Assembly: GCA_947579665.1 (NCBI GenBank)
Contig: OX388343.1
Coordinates: forward strand, 103,731,657-103,795,656
From: Sympetrum striolatum
Lineage: Eukaryota > Arthropoda > Insecta > Odonata > Libellulidae
Direction: 5' to 3'
Length of the DNA: 64,000 nt
Below the pieces are notes generated by a model that worked only from the letters and a program-made list of their open reading frames with translations, did not search any database and had not been told where the DNA came from. Each line of letters begins with the position of its first letter. Within the stretch, counting starts at the first letter, position 1. Shown piece after piece: positions 26,597 through 37,990 of the stretch. The position numbers were made by a program, and so were the translations under genes.

Positions 26597-26940
26597 AAAA
26601 AATTTGATGTGGCCAGCAAACGACTTTCTTCATATATGAGATGTAAATATTTATCTATGACAGTACTTTTGAACTCTAGATTCAATCTAAACTTAGAAGA
26701 TACATACAAATACATTTTTTTCTAATTTTTGTAGATAACTGTATATACCTAAACATCAGATTAATGGAGGAATTTTGCAAAAACGGAAACGAGCTTCGAA
26801 TAATAAAGCTCGACTTCTAGTTAACGGATTTACTCCAAAAACTAATCAACTCTGACAGCACCCACCACAGTTCAATATATGAAGTTTGGTATTGATACAA
26901 CTATTAGTTTTTACGTTAGAGCGCCCATAAGCATACACAC

Positions 26941-26979
<39 letters not shown>

Positions 26980-27120
26980 TATCCACACAGACATCATTCC
27001 GAAAATGGTCAAAACGTGTTCTAGGGACCCCAAAACATGTATTTCCGTTGAAATCTCAAAGTCGATTTTTTAATGAAAACAATACTTTCTCTATACTACG
27101 TCTATGGAGAAAGTAAAAAT
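26597..27120 (+). mobile_element. Short interspersed repeat A, hairpin-ended, about 520 bp
   Basis: This block recurs, strongly conserved, at 30607-31547. Shared landmarks in order: TGATGT--CCAGC start; TTTGTAGATAACTGTATATA; CGAGCTTCGAATAATAAAGC; GTTAACGGATTTACTCC; a TTAGAGCGCCCA block; a CA-rich microsatellite; GGACCCCAAAACATGTATTT; and a terminal hairpin at 27083-27115 with 9-bp arms (TACTTTCTC/GAGAAAGTA) followed by AAAAT. Both copies end at the same AAAAT, and the flanks differ on both sides, so the edges are real to within a few bases. There is no coding capacity, no terminal inverted repeat and no clear target-site duplication. It could be a SINE, a 3'-derived retroelement fragment or a Helitron-like element (hairpin near the end); I cannot assign it. 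Confidence 0.75.
26934..26977. repeat. (CA)n microsatellite
   Basis: Mostly CA dinucleotides with a few TA interruptions, inside repeat A at the position where the second copy has a much shorter CA run (31396-31415). Expansion therefore happened after the copies parted. The His/Thr-rich open frame over it is an artefact. Confidence 0.95.
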
Positions 27121-27949
27121 AGCATCCGTAAACAAGTTGATCCAAGATCGAAGATTACTCTTTCTTTCATTTAAATATCAATACAGAAGCGTCAAATATT
27201 TAATTATTTTTAGTATACAATATTCTATTTACTTAACCTTGGTAATGAGAATGGCTGATCATGTATTTCTACATATATTCCTATCCCTTTTTGAAGCGTA
27301 CGCTCTACGACCGCAGAATTGTCGACGAAAGAGCCCCAAGGAATTGAGAGATTTCCAGATGCAGAAAAGTGGAAATTTTTAGGAGGAAAAAATATTAAAG
27401 AATCCATGGAAACGGAATGCGGATAATAAGAGAGGTGAAGGAAGAGTGGGAAGGTGGTCAATCGAAAGGAGGGGAAATTGGGACTCCATCGGAGGCATTT
27501 GCTGAAGACGTCTCTTTCAACGATAAGGTGGTGAAGGGGGTGAAAAAGGAGCAGTCCGGCGAGGGAAGGGTTCGTGGGTATGTGAGGGGAAGGAATTCCC
27601 GGTCGGAGGTCATAAGGGAGAGAAAAGAGAGCAGTTGATGGTCGTGTCTTAACAGAGGAGCAATTAGAGAAGATTTCACGAGAGGGGAGTCTCCTTAAAG
27701 CAGCAGCTCTTTTCTCTCTTCTTGAGCTACCTGTGAATGAGGAAAGGGTTGCCGTGGATGGAATTAAAAGGGGATGAAGGGAGCAGAGGTGGATTCCGTT
27801 AACCATCCGGGTTCCTTAGGAAGAGATGTATGAAAGGGTAGCGTAGAGAGAAGCAGCTTTGTGCCAATTGAAATTATACGACGCTCGGTTCATTTTCTAA
27901 CTAGTTTGCTAACTTTTAAAAATAAAAATGTAATTAAAAGGGTATAAAA
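27121..27949. other. Non-coding DNA, purine-rich
   Basis: Plus-strand purine-rich sequence at 27380-27640 yields a 193-residue minus-strand frame (27225-27806) of Ser/Pro/Leu-rich low complexity that starts inside the preceding AT-rich DNA. I do not support it as a gene. Confidence 0.6.
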
Positions 27950-28400
27950 CACTCCAAAAACCATCAAAAATTACCTCAAGGTCTGATACGTATTTTGCTC
28001 TCTAAGAAAGCATCATCAGAGACAGGAACGGAATGGCTGAGGATTGCGAGAAGCAAGAAAACAAAAGAAGGATGGAATTCAAGTTATTTCATCTAGCAAT
28101 TTATACAGAGTTTTGTTAAAATCTATGTTCTGGTTCATAAATATATCTTTAAATTTATAAATGTAAAGGTTTTCATAAGCATTTAACCCGTAATTCGCTT
28201 CATGTAACAATTTAAGGTCCCTTACTGTGATGCCATACAGTTTCGGATATATCTTTGGCAACACTCGAACAATGTTCCCGCCTGTACTTAAAATGTGCTA
28301 TATGTTCCTTAAACCTAATTATTAATTTTCTTTTTGTTTGGCCAACATATTTCAATCCACATTCGGGGAAGTAATCTCATATACTATACCAGACTTATGA
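27950..28400 (-). pseudogene. 5'-truncated Penelope-like element, GIY-YIG endonuclease remnant
   Basis: On the minus strand the pieces of a GIY-YIG nuclease appear in order across frameshifts. SGIVYEI (the 'GIY' strand, glycine codon 28390-28388) is followed by CGLKYVGQTKR (the 'YIG' strand, VGQ codons 28346-28338), then IIRFKEH with the catalytic-type arginine, then LKLLHEANYGLNAYENLYIY containing a glutamate at the metal-binding position, ending near 28079. Penelope-like retroelements of animals encode reverse transcriptase followed by exactly this endonuclease, which nicks target DNA for retrotransposition. Frameshifts break the domain after the C-terminal spacer and after the arginine helix. 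No reverse transcriptase is visible upstream (above 28400), so the copy is truncated. The stretch 28079-27950 would be its 3' untranslated part. Confidence 0.65.
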
Positions 28401-30606
28401 ATGTTATCAATGATTGAAATTTCTACTCATAAATGTTATGTTATTTATTTAGATTTATTTACCACGATTGCTCTGACGAATTCAGAGATAGTAAGCTAAG
28501 GGATGACGTAATCGCTGTTATGAGAAACCCCTGATACTTCGGCCTACCCGATAGTAAGTATGTTAGACGCTTGGACGAATCAGTTTTAGAATTCATTCTT
28601 TCCTTGGACGATCAGCATCTGTAACAAAAACGTAATAGATATAGTTTTCGGATTTTACGTCTCCTAACACACACCTATAGGCGGATTTCAGGGCTTTAAT
28701 AAATCTACGAATGTACGACAAGATGATTAAGAAAGGATCTAACAAAGTGATGGACGATGCAAAAACTTGGGATAAAAAGAAGCTCAAATACTTCTATTAG
28801 TGTAACATATCTCAATTAAATTAGATATATTATAGATACTTTACATCTTATAGCAAAATAGTGCCTATTTTTCACGGAAAACTGAGAGTAACGGAAGTGC
28901 AAAAATAAAATTCAATACTAAATATATTTTAATTTTCCCATATCGTTGCGTTGAGCGACATTCCAACGCCTATATCCTTGTTCGTTATTTTGCATATTTC
29001 TCTCTCGCAGAAATTAGTCTATGGCCACGTTGATGAAAGGAAGGAGAGATGATCTTGAATCCGTGCCTCTAATTTCCCTCCGACTCTTCAATGCCCTCGA
29101 GTAAGTAAGAACTCCCTCGCGTCGTACTCACTTGGACGGTCGCTGGAGACTGTGAAAGAAAGCCCTCGGAGGGCAGAAGGCGGAACGCGGTCACAATGGA
29201 CGAGCATTCAACTGGATTAGGAGTTTTGATTACGGCTAAAATTCTAATTATGAAGCCTCTAAAATTGAGGTACTATCAAGGTGGCGCATTAAATATAGGA
29301 TCGGAGGAATTTTGCTCGGCATGTTTGGAGAAAACTAATTTCATCTCCTAAGGCTGTGCTGTTGAAGGCGTGCTAATTTAAATTTAAGAGCCTTAAACTT
29401 GGCGTGCTGACAGAATGACTTAAAACGATGTCATCTGAAGGAAAGGGCTTTTCTGGTTTGCATTTCTTTGCGGGTCAGTGGCTACGAATGGAGAAAAATT
29501 CGCGAGAGAAAATACGCGCCTTTTAATTTATAGTATGCGAGGTGAAAATAAGCCCATATTTAAATATTTCGTAGTGAGAGAACCTGATATTGTTGGTCAA
29601 TTTGCTTGGAATTCCAACGCACATAAATAATTATCAAGAAATAGCGAATAATCAGTTAAGATGGTGATAATCATTCCTTTGTAACCCATATAGTTATTCC
29701 CGGGGTAAATCGCATTTCTGTATGAAATGGTGTAGTTTCTAAAATATTTCGGTAAAAATGCATGCAATCCTATCTAACGAGTTATTTTGTAGTGGGAATC
29801 TTGTTTCTAAAAAAATTCTCCAGGAAGTGTTTTTATTAATTTCTATACCGCATATCAAAATCTTCATCATCAGTTATTTACTTCGTTTTAATTTTCATGG
29901 AAATATTATGATACTCACGCTGGCCTCTATGCAGTATTTCATTCGAGCTTTCAAAATCATATGACCATTATCAATTGTGGATACTCCGATATCTTTTGGT
30001 ACGACAGCTCTGAGTATTCTTCGTAATGACCCCACGGAGGCACAATGAGCTTAATTTGCATTAGCGAGGCGATTGTATACTTGTGGCAGGTTTTTTTGAT
30101 TTCGCGAAAACTCGCGCGATCACAAACGAGGAATTTTCCGCCACCGTCCCATTTAACATTCGGCAATGATGGCAATTTAAGGTAAAGACGAGCATTAAGG
30201 TGCGATGCGGAAAGCGATTCAGCGAAAAAAAGCTTGCGGGGAATTCAAGGAGGGCATTTTCAAAGGGAGAGCAATTTTTCAGCGTCGGAATACATTCCTG
30301 GCTGCGGTTCATTTGAAACGCTGCGTGCGGGCAGCCAAAGAATCTAAACCACCAAAAGGTGATACGAATGGCTCCCTTTTATTGTGAATAGTGGCCGAAG
30401 TTTCGGTTAGCCGTGAAGGTGCGTGAGACTTTATGCGGGTGCTCGGCCATAATCGGAAGAACTCGAGGGGAAGGAGGAAAATGTGGTTGCGGAGGACGAA
30501 GAGGAATAGCGGTGGAAAAGGGGATGGAATGGATGAGGGAAACAAAGATGGTTATGGAATGTGTATCTTTGTTTGCGGCAATCATAGCATTGTATGGTTA
30601 AATCAA
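28401..30606. other. Non-coding DNA
   Basis: No gene is supported. The segment 29000-29520 is moderately GC and mixed in composition, without a coding frame. The plus strand is purine-rich at 30410-30560. Small open frames near 29957-30585 overlap on both strands and have no motifs. Confidence 0.5.
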
Positions 30607-31547
30607 TAGAAAAAAATCTGATGTAACCAGCACATGACTTTTTCCTTATATAAGATTTAAATATTTATCTACGACAGAATTTTGGAACACTAGATTCAAT
30701 CTAAACTTGGAAGATATATGCAAATACATTTTTTATAATTTTTGTAGATAACTGTATATACCTAAATATCAGATTAATGTAGGAATTTACAAGAATATAT
30801 GCGAATAAATTTTTTATAATTTTTGTAGATAACTGTATGTACCTAAATATCAGATTAATGTAGGAATTTACAAGAATATATGCAAATACATTTTTTATAA
30901 TTTTTGTAGATAACTGTATATACCTAATTATCAGATTAATGTAGGAATTTTGCATGAATGGAAACGAGCTTCGAATAATAAAGCTCGACTTCCGGTTAAC
31001 GGATTTACTCCAAAAACTAATCAACTCTAACGATACTAACCTTAGTGCTATATATGAAATTTAGTGTTGTTACTACAAATAGTTTTCTTGTTAGAGCGCC
31101 CACAAAGCACATAATCAGCAACTTCCGGTTTATCAGTATTTCACAAATAACTCCTAAACAATCAGTGATACAAAAATATGTTTCATTCAATAGGTATAGA
31201 AAATCACATTTTCTAAAACTTAAAAAAAATAGTATACACCTAAACATTACATTTATGGAGATAGTTTGCAAAAACGGAAATTTGCTTCGAAGTATAAAGC
31301 TCGACTTCCGGTTAACCGATTTACTCCAAAAAGTAATTAATTCCGATAGCACCTACCACATTGGTATAAATTAAGTTTGGTAATGATACGACTAAAGCAC
31401 ACACACATACACACAGACATCACTCCGAAAATGGTCAAAACGTGTTTTAGGGACCCCAAAACATGTATTTCCGTTGAAATCTTGAAGTCGATTTTTTTCA
31501 TGAAAACAATACTTTCTCTATACTACGTCTATGGAGAAAGTAAAAAT
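30607..31547 (+). mobile_element. Compound copy B of the hairpin-ended repeat
   Basis: This is the same family as 26597-27120 but rearranged. After the common start the TTTGTAGATAACTGTAT block is present three times (81-bp period, 30713-30957). A first core (CGAGCTTCGAATAATAAAGC to TTAGAGCGCCCA) runs to about 31105. A diverged stretch and a second core with TTGCTTCGAAGTATAAAGC follow, then the shared GGACCCCAAAACATGTATTT block and the terminal hairpin 31510-31542. It therefore holds parts of two copies, joined by tandem duplication or by one copy inserting into another. The minus-strand frames with repeated peptide units (30701-31352) are artefacts of the 81-bp period being a multiple of three. 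Confidence 0.75.
30713..30957. repeat. 81-bp tandem repeat, three copies
   Basis: Equivalent positions (the GC of ATATGC) fall at 30720, 30801 and 30882, giving an exact 81-bp period. Units differ by a few bases. The single-copy equivalent is in repeat A at about 26700-26780, so the triplication is specific to this locus. Confidence 0.9.
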
Positions 31548-33600
31548 CCCAATTGAATCAAACCTGAAACCTTAGTTTCGATATCTCTGTCATTGCCACT
31601 TTCTATTCCGCGAAATTATTTCAGGAAGAGGGGATTCAAATCAAAAGCAGGATTGCCGATGAAACAACTGAAAATGCATTCCTGAAATGGCGGACGATGC
31701 AGAGAAAAGTAGGGTTGGTTCACTTCGAAGCAAGGGAAAGAGAGTATGTCCAGGGAGGCGTAGATTGAATACATTAGCTTCGCTTATCGCAATACTGTAG
31801 CCCTTAATTACCTAACGAGTGCCTCTTCACACAGCACTGAGGCCCTCTCAAAGGCGGAATCCCTTAGGCGCCGCACCACGATAATAATTCAATTTCACAG
31901 GCGAGAGAAACATGCCTTCCATGAAACCCTTTTAACACATGAGCGGCTGCGGTAGAAATGTGCCTCCTAGTTCGAATGAGGCTGACCTATTTTGCACATA
32001 TTGTTACTTATATTTTAATCTTTAATATGTTTACAATTTAGTGAAGATAGAAGCCGATGTGATAGGCGATGTTATTAAGAAATTGAATCCGTTAAGAACA
32101 AAGTCCTAAGGATATCTAATAAATATGAAATTGAAACTGTGGGCATTGGCAGTCGATAGAGTCAGTTTTCGAAAATTCACGCGTGTTCTTTGGCTATGGC
32201 TACATGTGCAAAGTCCTATTCTTGTACGAAATGGATAACAATATGGCACTAAGAATGTCTGAAGTTACAAACTTTAAAGTTGACGCATGCCTAGGATACT
32301 GATATTCTTGATGAATAGGTTACCTCTTCACTATATGTAAGACTAAAATAATCAACATGCAATCCTTGCTATGGTTGAGCCATGCTTTGCCTTTTGGTGG
32401 CACTGCACCGCCATTGATCACCCTCTGTGGATACCGAGAGCATTCACTGTGAACACGCTTTTGATGCTATTAATAGCGCTTCCCTTGATTTTTTATTCTG
32501 ATGATAGAGGTACTCAGGGCGTGATGGATAAATTACCTGGAAAGTTTCATAAGATGTTTTATCTTTTTCACACTTAGTAAGGTAGCATATGGATCATTAT
32601 GATCAAAAAGGTTTGTTGGTGATTAAGTAGGGTACAACCATTTTGAAAGAAGTGGCAATTCAATTAATGAAATACATTTGTGTGTAATAAATCAAACTTT
32701 TACAATATACGGATTTCCATATCTCAGAAACTAGTTAATTTAAAGATAAAATCAACCAATAAATTCAAGATTTTATTTTCCGCCTTTGAAAATGGATATC
32801 ATCATTCTTCTAATTCGCTATGAATTCTTCTAATTCGCTATGAATTCTTCTGTTATTCTTGATTGCAAAACTCGTCGGAATATCGGCTCTCTGTTTTCCA
32901 ATTCCGTCGACCCTCTACTGCTAGTGGTTGTTCCACTTACAAATAGATGAGCAAAGTAGAAGAAGTGAATACAGCGGCTTCCAAAATAGAAGAATGACTA
33001 CTACGACAGGAAAAAAGCCCTTCGCAATGCAACAACTTTGCAGCTCCAGTATTATTTTATTATATTTTAATCTCATGCTCTGTAATTGAGTCCTAGTAAA
33101 TTGATATATTGAGTTATCCTTCATTATTTGTACATTTGGCAGCTTTTATCCAAAAAATAAACAAATTTGACAACATCCAAAGAAAATAGTCTCATCCATG
33201 TAATGCCTTTGGTGTTACAGTAAACAGCATTACCTCTTCTTTTAAAAATAGTTTAAGCAAATAAGTATCTACTCTCATAAAATAGAAAAATTAAAAGATG
33301 ATGTAATGATCCCATTCTCTGTATAAATCATATAAACAGATCATTAAGTAATTGCTCGAATCACTACAGTCGATATCTTTGCCACGATTGTATGGACGAT
33401 GATTTAATAACTCTAATATGACCCAACGTGAAAATATTGCAGTAATAATAGGTTCAGCATAGTTGGCACCTTCTGACAGAATATGATAATAGAGTACATA
33501 GAATAAAGAATAACCAGTTGCATTCTAATCACATTCGACCCTTCGACGCAAAAAGTCACCATTTTAAGGATTGCAATCGCCGCCATAAGTTCGAATAAAC
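31548..33600. other. AT-rich non-coding DNA
   Basis: No gene or element was recognised. Only a short tandem repeat (32804-32851) stands out. Confidence 0.55.
32804..32851. repeat. 20-bp tandem repeat, 2.4 copies
   Basis: The unit ATTCTTCTAATTCGCTATGA occurs twice exactly (32804-32823, 32824-32843), followed by its first eight bases. Perfect identity implies recent slippage. Confidence 0.95.
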
Positions 33601-35110
33601 AAAATAATCAGTCATTAAGTTTACAATGGTGGAAGAGAATTGAATAGATAAGAGTTGGCGATAAAACAGGAAGTAAGAAAAGTGTCCTCTCCTATAGAAC
33701 TCACTGGATTCGCCCGTCTCAAGTATTTAATTCCGGCGCTCTCAAGTCTGAGGAAAATTGGCGAAGGAGGCACATGATTGGTGCTTAATTTAGGAATAAC
33801 ATGGGCCAAAAAGGGGTCATAAGTCGTAAGAAGATAAAATTTGGAGGGACGAAAGGAAGGAAACAAACCAGCCTGTAAGTACGCCGCTGTCTTTTCGAGC
33901 GTTTTAAAACCGGTAGCTGGAGAAAAAGGAGCAGCGGGGTAAAAACGAAATGAAGTCGTTTCGTAAAAGGCTTTATATGAAGCCAAGTAAGGAAGATACG
34001 AGGCAAAGAGGAGTTTAATTAAAATATCTGTCTTTTGGAGATGGAGTTGGAAAAAGGGAGAGGAGTGCATTACAAAAGGACGTGGAGAATGAATGGGGAA
34101 AGGGGTTGAGTTAGGGCAAAGAAAAAGAAATAGAGGAGGAAAGGAAAGACGACACAATAGAAGGAAATTAGGGGAAAATACGAGATATGGAAGAGGAAAG
34201 AGATAAAGAAGGGAAACAAATGAAACTAGTAAAACAGCGAATTGTAGGGAACAAAGGAGGGGAGTATAAGAAGGGATGATAAAATGAATGCAACGCAAGC
34301 TTAGCTAAACGAAGACGGAGAAAAGGGAAGGAAAATGAAAGAATTTCGCAAAATCGTCATACATTAAATATATACAAAAACATCGAATTTACCCAATAGT
34401 AATTAGCACTAACACTAACTAAAATCTTACTGCACGAGTTATCTATCGCTGATATGTCACTGCAAAGAACAAAAGTTTCATTACGTAAGGCATGAGTTCG
34501 ATTTTAAGGCCCCGACTTTACCAGATTTCACTGTTATCGTTCTATTGCGAGTGATTTATATTTTATAATATTACGTAATGTACTTATAGGGATGGTAGGT
34601 ATGGGTAATGCGGAGTTTTCATTTGCTTTCAAATGCAAAGAAGTGACGCGAAAGAGTAGGCCAAGTAAAGAAAAAAAAGGAAGTAAGAAGTTGGATTAAT
34701 ATTCAAAAGACGAGGAATTAGGAGTGAAAAAAGAAAGGGAAGTGAAAATAAGGGAGAGAGAGATAAAGAGTGGCCCGTTATTATTATGAATTAGTAGAAA
34801 GATTCGACTCGAATGAAAGGGAATATCAAAGGAGATGGAAATAAGAAGAGGGATCAAACACGAGAGATACGGAAAATTAAGTCGGAGGCATGTATTTTTA
34901 CGCGAGCAAAAAGTGTAGTTAATTACGCATGGATGTAAATATACGCAAAGGAGAAATCTGCGGAGGCGAAGAAGAGGAGAAGGAAAGAAGCCGAGAGAGT
35001 TCCGGGGTCTTTCGGAAGGGGTCGGAGAAGTTAGGAAGGAAGGGGTTGTGTTCAGTAAAGGAGAATGGAATTCGTGTAGTCTGCTCGTTACTCAAGGTTA
35101 GTGTTGACTC
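33601..35110. repeat. Long purine-rich block on the plus strand
   Basis: Most of 33620-34350 and 34600-35060 is strongly A/G on the plus strand (words such as GGAAAGAGATAAAGAAGGGA), separated by a more mixed AT-rich piece. The longest open frame of the window, 225 residues on the minus strand at 33621-34298, is made by this bias. It is mostly Phe/Leu/Pro/Ser, has no domain, and has a shadow frame in the same block. I read it as low-complexity DNA, not a gene. Confidence 0.7.
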
Positions 35111-37990
35111 TTAGACTTAATTAACTCAAGTAATTCAGCAGAGACTCAAAGGGGAATGGGCCTGGGGCACTCTTCCACGCAACTCCTTTACCGTTCCATC
35201 CCACTTCCCTTTCATCTCTCCTCTTCACCACTGCATCTTTCCTTACGTACGTTCTTCCGTTTCCTTCCTCAGGGTTCCGCATTGGCACTCATCGATTCAA
35301 ATGCTTTGCGTTTTAAGGGTCCCTCCTCCCCCATCCGCCATTTAAGACTCGCCTTCGCTTATATTTTGCTTACCGTAATTTTAATTACAAAACAGGCTTG
35401 GAGTGGGAGAAGTCCCTCGGGGGGCTTGTTTGTCAGGCCACGGACCTTTTGTAATGGAATTGGCCTCGGTTCTCGCGAGCTGAAATTTAAATCTCTGGGT
35501 TATCCCCGAGGAATTCATTGAATTAAGGAGGAGAATGGGTGTTTAATGATAAAGGAAATAACGGACAAATGATGTTTCGCGATATTTTAGTAATCGTTGA
35601 GATAATTTGGAAAATGAGCGGGTTTTGAAGAGCTGTCTTGTTGACCGAGATGATCCCATTCGTCTTTCTTTGGTTAACTGCCTAACTGAGCTTAATTTAT
35701 ATAACAATGTTATTCAATTAAGGAGATGAGTGTTAAATATTTGGATGTTGTGATTTACTTACAAATTCTACCGCTTCTCCTTTCACGTATTCATTGACAA
35801 ATTCGTGCGAAAGAGTCTGAGTTAAAGAGCCAAAGTACTCATGAGATTCGAAGTTGGATGCCACTGCCATTGGCGAAGGCATAAACGAAACAAATTTAGA
35901 GAGAGACTGCGCTGTAATTCCTGTGTTATATTCTCTGCGTCCCTGCTTATTAATCCCATTGGTGACTCCACTCACTAAAATCCAGCAAATCCTTCGCTAA
36001 TACCTGAAACAATTCCAACCCCGCCTTTCTGCACCCCTTTCTCGTGATTTAGGAGGATGCTGCACAAATGACGTCACGCCCACACCGTATCTAATTCCGT
36101 GTATCCCCCTCTTCTCCCGTCTGCTCGCCCCCTCTCCTTTCAACTTCCTCGCCCCAAAATTCTCCTCTTTCCCTTGGCACCCACAAATCCTGACAATGAC
36201 AAATCGCCAACGAACCCTTGCTAATTCCCTTCTCCACAGTTAACCCTTTTTCTAACCCTTTCGACTCTCTCCACCTCTTTCCTCTTTCTCTCGCCTATTT
36301 CGCCAATTTCTGCTTCCATCTCATAGTCACATATTATCCATTGCCTTTTCTTTGGCTTCCTCTTTTTCTATGAAATTTGTCAGCCATAATTTATTCCTTT
36401 CATGGGTTTTTACGTTTTTGGCACTTCTCTCGCAGTTGCAAGAACGAAAATAATAACAGACCGTATTGCCATTAATTTGCGCTACACAGTACTCAATGAA
36501 TAAATGGTTTTGAAATAATGTTTAAAAGAGAGTATAATAAATACATTCAAGCGAAACCTTTTTAGGATTTGAAGAGTTTGATAGCTTTAACCCGTTAACG
36601 AAACCGATAGAATAAAAGTATCTGAACTACGAACTTTTTTTTCAAAATGTCCGCTTATTCCACAAAGGTTCGCTAGTACTTATCAATTTTAGTTAGTACC
36701 TACTTATTAGTAGTAAGTAGTTTATTTAGCTAGTACCTACTTAGAATGTTGCAGCGATTCACGCAGGATGGTAGGGGAGTTGGTCAAAATAACTCCGTTT
36801 TCGTAATTGTATTTAAATTTCTATAACTTAACTTTTGCTGTAAACGAGAGTTAAATAGGCTTCGTTCAGAATTTTCGCTCTTGCTATTCCAGAACAGAAT
36901 CCTAACTTCCTAAACAACTTTGTTATTAATAATACATTTTTAAACGTGTGAAATTGTTTTCAATTCAAAACGATTAAAATTATAAAATAAATAAATGGAA
37001 TTTTCGATGTGAGCGGAATTTCAGCGTTTTAATGGGAAATCGTTTTGTTAATTACATATTCTCAATATCACGTACTGTATCACAACCCTAAAAGCAAATC
37101 CCTCCGCCTTCATTCTCCTCATCCTTTCCCTTCCTCATTTTAGGACCGCTTCGACATTTTCTAATATCCGCTTACAGTCGCTAACCGAATCGTGCTCCAA
37201 TTTCCCCGGAAGCCGTGTTATCTCCTGCGCTCCATCCTTCCTTTTGGTAAACACACGTAATTGACTTAAGGGAATGAGGCTCCTTTATGGCCTCAAATCT
37301 CGCCAATAATTGCATTTCCTTTCTTCGTGCCCTCTCCTCCCAAATGCCACCGCTCAATGCTGGATCGGTCGTCGTGATCGCAGACTGACTCAGCGCTTTC
37401 CTCCTGTGTCTTTGGGGCGCTTTGTCAAAGATTTAATTGAACGAAATGCCGAGTAGTTTGAAGATGCCAGGAACCCTTCGTCTCCGTGATGACGTTCACA
37501 TTTTCCCATTCCTATTCTCGGAAATCTCCGAAAACAATGTCATTGGCCGCAGAAACCGACACGAAAAACGACGAGTATTCTATATTTTTTTCATTCGAGG
37601 CAATTCATTATAATTGAGAGAGACGTTTGAGAGACTAAGCTTATCTCCTATTTCGTCTCTAATTGCAATTAATTTCGGAGAGCTGGTCGAATGGACTCAA
37701 TCTTTGCATCTCGGTGTGGAAGCGAGTCACGAGCCGCCGAGTTGGCAGACAAATCCCGTTTAGTTTTTGCTTCATTTGGAACTCCGAGAATTTGGAAGGC
37801 GTTTGATGGGAATGTAAGAAACATTCTAATATGAAGTGAAAGTGATTCCCTTCGATATGCTGATTAAGAATACGTCCCTCCCTCGCATAAGAAATGTTTT
37901 AACTTCCGTATATCTCCCACAGGACCCTTTGGCGGTATCAAACGTTTCATATAAAAACATGTCAGTTCTCCAAGTCAACAAAAAATAAGT
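35111..37990. other. Non-coding DNA, pyrimidine-rich patches
   Basis: Pyrimidine-rich at 35170-35350, 36000-36380 and 37090-37340. The segment 37420-37800 is a mixed, moderately GC island. A minus-strand frame at 35733-35975 has normal amino-acid composition but no recognisable motif. No gene is supported. Confidence 0.5.

Noticed and set aside
27225..27806. 193-residue minus-strand frame
   Set aside because: Ser/Pro/Leu-rich product of a purine-rich tract, running into unrelated AT-rich DNA; no motif.
30701..31024. Repeat-containing peptide on the minus strand
   Set aside because: Fully explained by the 81-bp tandem triplication inside a mobile repeat.
33621..34298. Longest open frame, 225 residues on the minus strand
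   Set aside because: It comes from a purine-rich plus strand. The peptide is Phe/Leu/Pro/Ser low complexity with no domain, and it has a shadow frame.
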